Shown: positions 43,521 through 50,862 of the stretch, piece after piece
How the letters are laid out: each line of letters starts with the position of its first letter
Numbering within the stretch: the first letter of the stretch is position 1
Assembly: GCF_024380015.1 (NCBI RefSeq)
Contig: NZ_CP101509.1
Span: forward strand, 1-64,000
Source: Photobacterium atrarenae
Lineage (GTDB): Bacteria > Pseudomonadota > Gammaproteobacteria > Enterobacterales > Vibrionaceae
Direction of reading: 5' to 3'
Length of the DNA: 64,000 nt
Made by a program: the position numbers and the translations under genes
The notes under the pieces: generated by a model
The model's input: only the letters and a program-made list of their open reading frames with translations
The model's database searches: none
What the model was told of the DNA's origin: nothing

Positions 43521-44702
43521 TTACTGTGACACCGTCACCAAGGCATGTGCCAAATAATCCACTTGCTGTTCGCGCAGCCCGGCAATATTAATGCGGCCAT
43601 CGCCAACTGCGTAAATTGCAAACTCATCGCGCAAGCGGGCAATCTGCTCTGGACTTAACCCAGTGACCGAGAACATGCCTTTATGCTGGTCAATAAAGTC
43701 AAATGCTTCACTCCCCTGTGCTCTCACCGCCTGGGTTAGGCTGGCACGCAGGTTGACCAGACGCGCCTGCATTTGCGACAGCTCATCCCGCCAGGTCGCA
43801 CTCAGCGCATCGTCTGTGAGAATGGCCGCCACCAAAGCAGCCCCATGATCCGGCGGCATGGTGTAGGTTGAGCGTGCGAGGTTCAAAATACGCCCTTTGG
43901 CTTTCTGGGCCTCTTTCAGGCTATCGCTGATCACGATCGCCGCCCCGGTCCGCTCACGATATAAACCGAAATTTTTCGAACACGAAGTCGCAACCACCAT
44001 CTCTTCCGTGTGATCGGCCATATACTTGAGTCCGGCGGCATCCTGCGCCAGGCCGTCGCCGAAGCCTTGGTAGGCAATGTCAACAAATGGCATGAACCCA
44101 TTCTGGTTAGCAAGAGTTGTGATCGCCTGCCAGTCTTCAAAGGCGATATCAGCACCGGTTGGATTATGGCAGCAGCCATGCAACAACACGACATCTTTCG
44201 GTCCGGCTTTGGCCAATGCCGCCAACATAGCTTCACGATTCACTTGTTTGGTGACGCGATCAAAATACGGATAGTACTTCACCTTCAGGCCGGCAGCTTC
44301 CATCACCGGCTTGTGATTGACATAGCTCGGATCGGAGATCCACACTGTTGTCTCCGGCTGCGCCAGATACATCAGATCAGCAAGCATACGCAACGCCCCG
44401 CTCGCTCCCGGTGTTTGTACCGCTGCTGCGCGGTGGTAGGCAGACGTGTCTGTCAGCAGCAGATCCATCATGGACTGGTTAAAAATCTCATTTCCGGCCA
44501 GGCCCACATAAGCCTTGGTCCTTTGGCTTTCCATCACTTGTTGCTGTGCCAGTTGAACCGCCTGCATGATTGGCGTTTCTCCCTGGCTGTTACGATAAAC
44601 CCCGATACCTAAGTCCAGTTTCTCGGCACGCTTATCTTCCCGATAAGCAATAGAAAGGGACAAAATGGGATCCAATTGTGCTTCTGTAAGCTGCTTAAAC
44701 AT
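43521..44702 (-). CDS. Aspartate/aromatic amino acid aminotransferase (class I)
   Basis: The 393-residue PLP enzyme has the family pattern: LDLGIGVYRNSQGETP, AYVGLAGNEIFN, the PLP-contacting LLHGCCHNPTGAD and PFVDIAYQGFGDGL. The Schiff-base Lys is in SCSKNFGLYRERTG and the C-terminal substrate Arg in GRINIAGL. It transfers amino groups between aspartate or aromatic amino acids and 2-oxoglutarate (AspC/TyrB group). Length and motifs fit both, so no symbol is given. It stands alone with its own terminator. Confidence 0.9.
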   Translation of the reverse strand: MFKQLTEAQLDPILSLSIAYREDKRAEKLDLGIGVYRNSQGETPIMQAVQLAQQQVMESQRTKAYVGLAGNEIFNQSMMDLLLTDTSAYHRAAAVQTPGASGALRMLADLMYLAQPETTVWISDPSYVNHKPVMEAAGLKVKYYPYFDRVTKQVNREAMLAALAKAGPKDVVLLHGCCHNPTGADIAFEDWQAITTLANQNGFMPFVDIAYQGFGDGLAQDAAGLKYMADHTEEMVVATSCSKNFGLYRERTGAAIVISDSLKEAQKAKGRILNLARSTYTMPPDHGAALVAAILTDDALSATWRDELSQMQARLVNLRASLTQAVRAQGSEAFDFIDQHKGMFSVTGLSPEQIARLRDEFAIYAVGDGRINIAGLREQQVDYLAHALVTVSQ

Positions 44703-44955
44703 GACATAAGTTCCATTTAGTGGCTCTGCATCAGTTCAAACTATCACTTCACTTACAAAAAATCACGATGAAATCATGATATTTATCAAAGCTTTTTTCC
44801 GATTTTGCTGACAGTGTCTCCCCCCTGTGCCGATGCTTTATTGATCTCCGTTAACCTTCCGCAACCTTAACTTGCAGTCGCTGACCAAAAGCCTAAATTT
44901 ATTAATGAAACCGCAATTATTGTTCTCTGGACAGTCCAATCAGGTGGAGGCAGCG

Positions 44956-45267
44956 ATGAAAAACAAAGTCGACGTACGGACCCTGCTCAGTGTTTACGAA
45001 AAAGTTAAAACTCAGGGCACCCCAACAGAAAATGGGGCACGACTCGAAGATATTACCTGCACCGAAAGTCAGGATGGTTATTACGTCAATTTAGCGGATA
45101 GTCATGTCAGCTTAGATATCAACTTCCATAATACCTATCACTTTCACACCATGAATGAAGACCCCGACTCCGTGATCAACCAAACGACCACGGAATTCCA
45201 TAACAACAATGAAGCGCAAATTGAGGCCTTTCTGCAAAAGCTGATGGATCTGAATCAGCGCTATTAG
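44956..45267 (+). CDS. DUF3081-like small protein
   Basis: The 103-residue product begins MKNKVDVRTLLSVYEKVKT, resembling the N-terminus of DUF3081 proteins of Vibrionaceae and Shewanella. It contains short strands ending in a His/Asn-rich segment (DINFHNTYHFHTMNEDP). GGAGG with 6-base spacing supports the start at 44956. The function is unknown. It is followed by a hairpin. Confidence 0.65.
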   Translation: MKNKVDVRTLLSVYEKVKTQGTPTENGARLEDITCTESQDGYYVNLADSHVSLDINFHNTYHFHTMNEDPDSVINQTTTEFHNNNEAQIEAFLQKLMDLNQRY

Positions 45268-45327
45268 TCCATCAGCCCCTCAATTCACCCCATGTTGCAT
45301 CTATTCACCTGACACACGCTACTTTCA

Positions 45328-45350
45328 GACTGGCCGTCTTTCGGCCAGTC
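45328..45350 (+). terminator. Strong hairpin after the DUF3081-like gene
   Basis: GACTGGCCG (45328-45336) and CGGCCAGTC (45342-45350) form a perfect 9-bp GC-rich stem with a 5-base loop, 60 bases after the stop. The palindrome GCATAATTATGC follows directly. There is no T run, so termination would be imperfect. The other 270 bases before the next gene contain a TTGACA at 45400-45405 but no clear gene. Confidence 0.5.
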
Positions 45351-45621
45351 GCATAATTATGCTTGTAAACACAATTGATTCCAGCCCACCCCGGGGGAAT
45401 TGACATTTCTCTTACCAACTAACGTGTTCATTTTACACACGTCTGACATGATACCGTCCAGAAATAAATATCCTTTCTAAGGTAGATGAAGTGAGCGTTT
45501 ATTCAAAACGTCAAACAAAAGAAACGTTCAGTCAATATTCATCCGCCTTGTATTAAAGTCAGTGACCATCAATTGGTCTGCGCGACTGACCATCGGTATC
45601 GCATAATTGAGGATAAACCCC

Positions 45622-45789
45622 ATGCAACTGCAACAACTCAGCACTACAGAGCTTGATTTTGCCATCGCGGCACTGGGTGAGTGTTATCGGCGACTTGATG
45701 CGGCAGAAATGACCGCGAAAGAGCTTTCTCAGGAAGGCTTTGCGCTGATGTTTAAATCAGCATACGAAGACATTACAAAACAGCATTGA
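45622..45789 (+). CDS. Small helical hypothetical protein, 55 residues
   Basis: The product (MQLQQLSTTELDFAIAALGE and so on) is predicted to be all helical and soluble. TTGAGGAT precedes the ATG at 45622, which is chosen over an upstream TTG. A bidirectional terminator follows 13 bases later. No family is recognised. Confidence 0.5.
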   Translation: MQLQQLSTTELDFAIAALGECYRRLDAAEMTAKELSQEGFALMFKSAYEDITKQH

Positions 45790-45801
45790 TGACCAAACAT
45801 G

Positions 45802-45826
45802 AAAGCTCAGGCATGGCCTGAGCTTT
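45802..45826. terminator. Bidirectional terminator between small ORF and VOC gene
   Basis: AAAGCTCAGGC (45802-45812) and GCCTGAGCTTT (45816-45826) form a perfect 11-bp stem with a 3-base loop. It ends with TTTATCTTCT on the plus strand and has A residues on the other side. Confidence 0.85.
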
Positions 45827-45839
45827 ATCTTCTCCAAGA

Positions 45840-46271
45840 TCAGCGCTCCCAATCCCGGTTTTGTAACACCACACGGTAGCCATCGACATCTTCAAATGTT
45901 TTGCCGACCCGCTCCCAATACGGATTGTTCGATTCAACGACCGTAAAACCCGCATCGATCATCCCGCGACAAGCGCGCTCCCACACCTGACTACAGTCGA
46001 GATAGAACACCAACAGATTATCCTGAGTCGGGGCATGGCCAACTGTCACACCTTGCTGATGAACAAACTCGAGGTGATAAGCATGCCGGGAATGACCCAA
46101 CACCACCCCATCAAAGCCATCCTGATCCTGAAACTGTTTCAGCATCTCAAAGCCCAGAGCCTTGCTATACATTTCAGTGATTTGAGATAAATTATCGGTA
46201 GGTCTGACAACACGGAGTGTCGCATCTCTCGGTATCATAGCCGTATCATCCTTTGAAAATCTTTCAGACAT
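45840..46271 (-). CDS. VOC-family (glyoxalase/dioxygenase-fold) protein
   Basis: The 143-residue protein shows the two beta-alpha-beta-beta-beta modules of vicinal-oxygen-chelate proteins. These include LRVVRPTDNLSQITEMYSKALGFE, HLEFVHQQGVTVGH with a candidate metal His, and a C-terminal FEDVDGYRVVLQNRDW with the acidic ligand. The substrate is unknown. Starts at 46271 or at residue 12 (46238) are possible. The gene is isolated. Confidence 0.78.
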   Translation of the reverse strand: MSERFSKDDTAMIPRDATLRVVRPTDNLSQITEMYSKALGFEMLKQFQDQDGFDGVVLGHSRHAYHLEFVHQQGVTVGHAPTQDNLLVFYLDCSQVWERACRGMIDAGFTVVESNNPYWERVGKTFEDVDGYRVVLQNRDWER

Positions 46272-46672
46272 TTGTGCCCGGCAAATCGGTTTACTTCATC
46301 AACGGATATGAAGTATCACCGGGCAACAACTAAACAACCAGCATAGTTACCAGTTGAATATAGCCGCATACTTTCACAGCTAATCACAGCACCGTCAAGT
46401 CATTAGATAAATTTATCGAAAAATGATGACTTGGATTCACCCGGCCCCGAAGTAACTTGCGGGCTTGTTCCCTCATCAGCCGGGAACCCTCAGGGCTCGC
46501 AACCTATGCGCCATCCGAACAAAGGCCAGGCCTTTGCTTGGTGCACAGCTCCGTCCATTTAGCCTGAGTTCATGTTTTCCCGTGAAACTTTGCCATAATT
46601 TTCACTCAATTTTGAACGCCAACAAGTTATAATAGTCGGCCATTCTGGATTTAAAGCAAATAACGGAAAACC
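46272..46672. other. Gene-free region with palindrome and popT promoter element
   Basis: No gene is seen in about 400 bases. CAAAGGCC and GGCCTTTG (46520-46536) form a 17-base palindrome with one central base. A TATAAT at 46628-46633, 40 bases before the popT ATG, is a plausible -10. No convincing -35 is present. Confidence 0.45.
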
Positions 46673-47584
46673 ATGAGCAAAGTTTTTACCTTTTTCAAGG
46701 GAATGGCCATGGGCGCTGCTGATGTCGTCCCTGGTGTATCTGGCGGTACCATTGCATTCATTACCGGTATCTATGACACTCTGCTGGAGAGTATTCGCCG
46801 GATCAATCCAAGCCTGATTGGTATCTGGCGTCAGCAGGGCTTCAAAGCGGCATTCAACCATATTAATGGACTCTTCCTGATTGTGCTGCTATCTGGCATC
46901 CTGACCAGTATTTTTACCCTGGCCCGAGTGATCACCTGGATGCTTCACACCCACCCGATCCCGCTATGGTCTTTCTTCTTCGGGCTGATCCTGGTTTCCG
47001 TCAACCATATGTTCAAGCAGGTTTCCCTGTGGAAAGCCAACCGTGTTGTCGCCATCTTTCTCGGAGCGCTTTTCGCATACAGCATAACCGTCCTGCACCC
47101 CTTAAGCCTCGCACCAACCCAGTTCAATATTCTGCTCGCTGGTTCCGTGGCCATTTGTGCCATGATCCTTCCGGGCATTTCCGGCAGCTTTATTCTGCTA
47201 CTGCTCGGCATGTACGGGCCGATCCTAGCTGCCGCCAAAACCGTCGATGTGATGACCTTAGGCACATTCGCCCTGGGCTGCGTGATTGGGTTGCTGAGCT
47301 TCTCCCACCTGCTGTCCTGGCTCCTGCGTAACTACCGTGATTTAACGCTGACTTTTCTCACCGGCCTGATGATTGGCACACTGAGCAAAATCTGGCCCTG
47401 GAAAGAAACCCTGACCTGGCGAACCAATTCCAGTGGTGAGCAAGTTCCAGTGCTGGAGCAAAATCTGTCACCGTTGAATTTTGAACAGATTACCGGTGAA
47501 CCAGCCCTAATAGGCTATGCCATCACCGCGATGCTACTGGGTATCGGCCTGGTATGGGCACTGGAAAAAGTCGCCGACAATTAA
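46673..47584 (+). CDS. popT: DUF368 (PopT-type) polyprenyl-phosphate transporter
   Basis: The 303-residue inner-membrane protein begins with the DUF368 signature FFKGMAMGAADVVPGVSGGTIAFITGIYD and has a second related re-entrant motif ICAMILPGISGSFILLLLGMYGPIL, with eight or so further hydrophobic helices. DUF368 proteins, studied in Vibrio cholerae among others, recycle undecaprenyl phosphate across the membrane for cell-wall synthesis. The assignment of this protein to that role rests on family membership. It has its own promoter region and is followed by a strong hairpin. Confidence 0.88.
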   Translation: MSKVFTFFKGMAMGAADVVPGVSGGTIAFITGIYDTLLESIRRINPSLIGIWRQQGFKAAFNHINGLFLIVLLSGILTSIFTLARVITWMLHTHPIPLWSFFFGLILVSVNHMFKQVSLWKANRVVAIFLGALFAYSITVLHPLSLAPTQFNILLAGSVAICAMILPGISGSFILLLLGMYGPILAAAKTVDVMTLGTFALGCVIGLLSFSHLLSWLLRNYRDLTLTFLTGLMIGTLSKIWPWKETLTWRTNSSGEQVPVLEQNLSPLNFEQITGEPALIGYAITAMLLGIGLVWALEKVADN

Positions 47585-47603
47585 TCTCCCGCATACTGCT
47601 GCA

Positions 47604-47630
47604 GCCACAACGGCCAAGCTCCGTTGTGGC
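47604..47630 (+). terminator. Hairpin after popT
   Basis: GCCACAACGG (47604-47613) pairs perfectly with CCGTTGTGGC (47621-47630) around a 7-base loop, 20 bases after the popT stop. The T run is missing. Confidence 0.55.
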
Positions 47631-47749
47631 CAGGCCCTGTAAAAAAGTATGTGCCATATCCGTGCCTTCACAAAATACTGATGCCAGGCCTGCGCTTGGC
47701 GTCAAAAGTGATAAAATCTGAAAATCACTATTTACCAACGATTTAAAAC

Positions 47750-48208
47750 ATGTCGCAGTACAAAAAGTGGTCCCCTGTCACAACGCTGATACTGGCAGTG
47801 GCCATGGGTTGGGGGACGTTTCAATTTTCGGGACAAAGTCTGAGCCAAAGCGCGGATACCAGCCTTCTCAATTTCTGCCAGCTCAGCACCCAGGCATGCC
47901 AGCAACACACCGCCCGGATCCAACTCGCCAGCGATGTAGTTAAGCCCATGCAAGAAACCGAGATCCGGGTAAGTTGGCCCGAGTTACCGGCTGATACCGA
48001 GACGCTGGTCCTCTCCCTGAAAGGACACGAAATGATGATGGGGGTCTATCAGCTACACTTATCCCGGACCGTTGCGGGAGACTATCGCGGGCAGTTGATG
48101 CTACCATTTTGCACCGAGGACGAAATGACCTGGCGAGGAGAGATCACACCGCAATCAACAGCTGCTCAAATGACGCCGCTCCATGTTTCTTTAAGGATGA
48201 TCAAATGA
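47750..48208 (+). CDS. Membrane-anchored hypothetical protein upstream of sco
   Basis: The 152-residue product has an N-terminal hydrophobic segment (about residues 9-27) that may be a signal anchor. A soluble part with three Cys (NFCQLSTQAC and PFCTEDEM) and beta-strand-rich sequence follows. Its ATGA overlap with the Sco gene (48205-48208) indicates translational coupling, so it probably acts in the periplasm in copper handling or oxidase assembly. That role is inferred only from this neighbour. Confidence 0.6.
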   Translation: MSQYKKWSPVTTLILAVAMGWGTFQFSGQSLSQSADTSLLNFCQLSTQACQQHTARIQLASDVVKPMQETEIRVSWPELPADTETLVLSLKGHEMMMGVYQLHLSRTVAGDYRGQLMLPFCTEDEMTWRGEITPQSTAAQMTPLHVSLRMIK

Positions 48209-48801
48209 AATTTCAGTGGATTATATTAGCCTTGGCCTTGGTCGCCGGTTTAATCACCCGTTTCGTTGTCGACGCGCAACAAGAACCTGCGACAGCAATG
48301 CACTCCCCTGCCGCCTCGGGGATCCTGGAAAGCGGCAAAGAATCGGTCGATTTGTTTAATACTGCAGACCCTCGCCTGCGCGTGATCTACTTTGGCTATA
48401 CCCATTGCCCGGATGTTTGTCCTACCTCGCTGGCCGTCCTGTCTGCTGCTCTGAAAGAGCTGGACACGGAAACCAGACAACGACTCTGGCCTATCTTTAT
48501 TACTCTCGATCCTGAGCGTGACACGGCAGAAAAAAGTGCCCAGTATGCACAATATTTCCATCAGGACATTGTTGGGATGACCGGCTCAGATGAGCAGACA
48601 AAAGCGCTGGCGCAAAAATACGGGGTCCTGTACATGCGAACGGAGCTGGAAGACTCAGCTCTGGAATATGCTGTCGATCACAGCTCCTATTTTTACCTGC
48701 TACAGCCAGACGGCACGTTAGTCGATAAGGTACAGCATACCCTCAACCCGGCAATCTTAGTTGACGCCATAAACAAGAATTTAACAGCATCGCGATCCTG
48801 A
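48205..48801 (+). CDS. SCO1/SenC-family copper-binding thioredoxin-fold protein
   Basis: The 198-residue protein has an N-terminal membrane anchor (MKFQWIILALALVAGLITRF). It carries the copper/thiol motif YTHCPDVCPTS (Cys68 and Cys72), FITLDPERDT, and the distal His in VDHSSYFYLLQPDG that completes the Cu site. Sco proteins deliver copper to or reduce the CuA centre of cytochrome c oxidase, or act in thiol-redox roles. The ATG overlaps the previous stop by four bases. No oxidase subunit gene is nearby. Confidence 0.9.
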   Translation: MKFQWIILALALVAGLITRFVVDAQQEPATAMHSPAASGILESGKESVDLFNTADPRLRVIYFGYTHCPDVCPTSLAVLSAALKELDTETRQRLWPIFITLDPERDTAEKSAQYAQYFHQDIVGMTGSDEQTKALAQKYGVLYMRTELEDSALEYAVDHSSYFYLLQPDGTLVDKVQHTLNPAILVDAINKNLTASRS

Positions 48802-48867
48802 CCATGCGTACAGTTGTATTGCCGCATGGTAAAGAACTGATCCAAGTAAAAATAAAATGAACAGGAA

Positions 48868-48893
48868 GAAAGCCCGCCACAGCGGGTTTTCTC
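48868..48893 (+). terminator. Intrinsic terminator after the Sco gene
   Basis: CCCGC and GCGGG with a CACA loop, flanked by AAG and TTTTCTC, form a short terminator about 70 bases past the Sco stop. Confidence 0.65.
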
Positions 48894-49026
48894 GATTTTG
48901 AGAGAGCTTTTTCAGCGTTAAATAGGTGAAGAAGAAGAAATTTGAGCAACATATGCCATACTAATTCTGCCGACTGAATACTTTAACACTCGGTCTGTAG
49001 TGGCAAACAAAGGAGAAGAAAGAAAA

Positions 49027-49290
49027 ATGAACCGTTCATTATCTATCCTTACCGGTATTATTCTGAGTGCGACACTTATTGGTTGTTCAAGCTCAGACGA
49101 AGTTGATCAAATGCAGCAACTCACCAACAAAGTCGATATGCTCTCTGATCAAGTTGGTGCACTGCAAAGTCAGCAAGACCAAATGGCAGGTGCAGTCAAT
49201 GATGCACGTGCTGCTTCTGACGCAGCGTATCAAGAAGCAATGCGAGCGAACCAGCGTATTGATAACATCGCCAGTTCGTACAGCAAATAA
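49027..49290 (+). CDS. lpp: Major outer-membrane lipoprotein Lpp
   Basis: The 87-residue precursor has a lipoprotein signal with lipobox LIGC (acylated Cys20). A continuous helical heptad pattern of about 60 residues (VDQMQQLTNKVDMLSDQVGA and on) forms the trimeric coiled coil, and the terminal Lys can be joined to peptidoglycan. It anchors the outer membrane to the wall. The start at 49027 is chosen because residues before it in the longer frame are not signal-like and AGGAGAAG lies upstream. It is the last clearly chromosomal gene before the prophage. Confidence 0.9.
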   Translation: MNRSLSILTGIILSATLIGCSSSDEVDQMQQLTNKVDMLSDQVGALQSQQDQMAGAVNDARAASDAAYQEAMRANQRIDNIASSYSK

Positions 49291-49296
49291 TCAGAA

Positions 49297-49323
49297 AGTG
49301 GCGCTTAGGCGCCACTCCTTTCT
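49297..49323 (+). terminator. Intrinsic terminator of lpp
   Basis: AGTGGCGC (49297-49304) and GCGCCACT (49309-49316) with a 4-base loop are followed by CCTTTCTC, directly after the lpp stop. Confidence 0.85.
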
Positions 49324-49773
49324 CTGTCGCAGCCCACCCTTTCCATTCCTGCAATCTCAGTCACCATTCCTGAGGATAACGTGTTTCTCGGGAACAAAGC
49401 CCTTGATCGAATATCTGCGAATTTGCACCAAAAGGATTTAAACTGCCGTTATTTTGCACAACAGTGGGGATAGTCAATCTTCCTGAAATTACATGGTTTT
49501 TCACCATACCCAGACTTGACATTGGTGAAGCCAGCACGGTTATTAGCCTGCCGCCATTTCCCACAGAGTTATTCACAAGTTTTGTGGATAAGCGATTTAT
49601 CCCCAGCCCGACGATCGGGACACCGTCGAAGCCTGAACATCGACATTATCACTAAGCCGAACAACCCTTGCCAGCCAAAATCCCCGGCATCAGCGCCGCT
49701 TAAATTGCAATTTGTATGTGCTGTAGCCGACCGCGAGGTTTGAAAAACCAAGCCGGGAAGAATGAAAAACGGA
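49324..49773. other. Gene-free junction region between lpp and prophage genes
   Basis: About 450 bases contain no convincing gene. They hold the DnaA-box-like cluster (49569-49605) and a small hairpin (CCCGA at 49607-49611 with TCGGG at 49615-49619). The prophage attachment site probably lies here, but it cannot be recognised without the other prophage end. Confidence 0.5.
49569..49605. promoter_or_regulatory. Cluster of three DnaA-box-like 9-mers
   Basis: TTATTCACA (49569-49577) and TGTGGATAA (49583-49591, reverse of TTATCCACA) both fit the DnaA consensus TTATNCACA and are inverted around 5 bases. TTATCCCCA (49597-49605) differs at one position. They may bind DnaA, or the dyad may be an operator for another protein. 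Confidence 0.5.
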
Positions 49774-50784
49774 TTAACTAAAACGAATGCCCTTGATCAC
49801 ATCTGATGCACATACTAACCGTGCCAAGTCATCTGAACTGTAGGTAACACTCAGAGATGCTCCTCTTTCAAGCAGTAACTTCATACTTTGTTGAGCATAT
49901 AGCGTCGATAAATGCTCAGACCAATCCAACTTATCAATCTTATGGTCTTCTGAAGAAGGATCGATGAGTGAAGCCTTATACAAGACCGGGCCATCCCAAG
50001 AGTCTGATAACTTAACGCAAAACGCAAATGTACCAAACAGACATACAATGCCGTAGCAACCGCCTTCAGGGAGGCAAATTGTAAAAGTAGAGTGCTGTAA
50101 ATGACCTAAAATTTCAGTATGGGGTATACATGTACGCTTGAAATACCGTACGAGCCCATCTGCATTATCTTGACCTTTAATAAAGTCGATTACCTGTTCA
50201 AATTGACCTGTTCTCAACCGCTTAGGTGCAACATTCCTGGCCAACTCCGTAAGAGCTGTTTTGGCTATTGACCTAAGCTCATTTTTTGAAAATGAAAAAC
50301 TCCATGTTCTCTTAAATGCTACTTGTTTGACACTTTCTTGCAGCTCTTCCCCCTCATACTCAGCACCTTGATAAGCTTTCTGCCCTTTCAACTGTTCAAA
50401 GCGCTGTAAAACAGCCTCTTTCCTTTTGAGATCCCCCACCACCTGAATGTGTTCACACTTTGAAGATAACTTCTCTATCGCGGTCGCTACTTTTGAAAGC
50501 CTAAATCCTTCATAAGTCAAATCGACAGATAAACCGTCAACAGCTGTAATGCCCTCTACGACTGGCCTCACACCGTCCTCACGTATTATTTGATTCAGAA
50601 CACAAACTTCTTTTAGGTTATCCGTGAGAACGTTATCAATCTCTTTTCCCAGTTTGTTATTACATATTTCACAACATATCTGCTTCGACTTAAAGCGACC
50701 ACCTAAAGCCTTCAGAATAGAGTGCTCTTCCGAACCAACATTACCTTTACACCCATCCAACTGATACAAACAATTGTAAGCCAT
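49774..50784 (-). CDS. HNH-type endonuclease-like cargo protein at prophage end
   Basis: The 336-residue product has an N-terminal treble-clef motif: two early Cys (Cys5, Cys12), EEHSILKALGG with Glu20-His21, then CCEICNNKLGKEID with Cys38, Cys41 and Asn42-Asn43. This matches the HNH_5-like pattern EH...PxxLGG...CxxCNN. The remaining roughly 270 residues are unrecognised. The gene is richer in A and T than the tail genes and follows the last tail gene, as lysogenic-conversion or defence cargo often does. The ATG at 50784 follows GAGG. A nuclease role in phage defence or phage biology is inference. Confidence 0.65.
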   Translation of the reverse strand: MAYNCLYQLDGCKGNVGSEEHSILKALGGRFKSKQICCEICNNKLGKEIDNVLTDNLKEVCVLNQIIREDGVRPVVEGITAVDGLSVDLTYEGFRLSKVATAIEKLSSKCEHIQVVGDLKRKEAVLQRFEQLKGQKAYQGAEYEGEELQESVKQVAFKRTWSFSFSKNELRSIAKTALTELARNVAPKRLRTGQFEQVIDFIKGQDNADGLVRYFKRTCIPHTEILGHLQHSTFTICLPEGGCYGIVCLFGTFAFCVKLSDSWDGPVLYKASLIDPSSEDHKIDKLDWSEHLSTLYAQQSMKLLLERGASLSVTYSSDDLARLVCASDVIKGIRFS

Positions 50785-50862
50785 AACCTCAACTCCCTGA
50801 ATTAACTTCAATTGCAATTGTATGCATGGATTTTATTCAAAACTAGTAAAGTAAACAATTCA

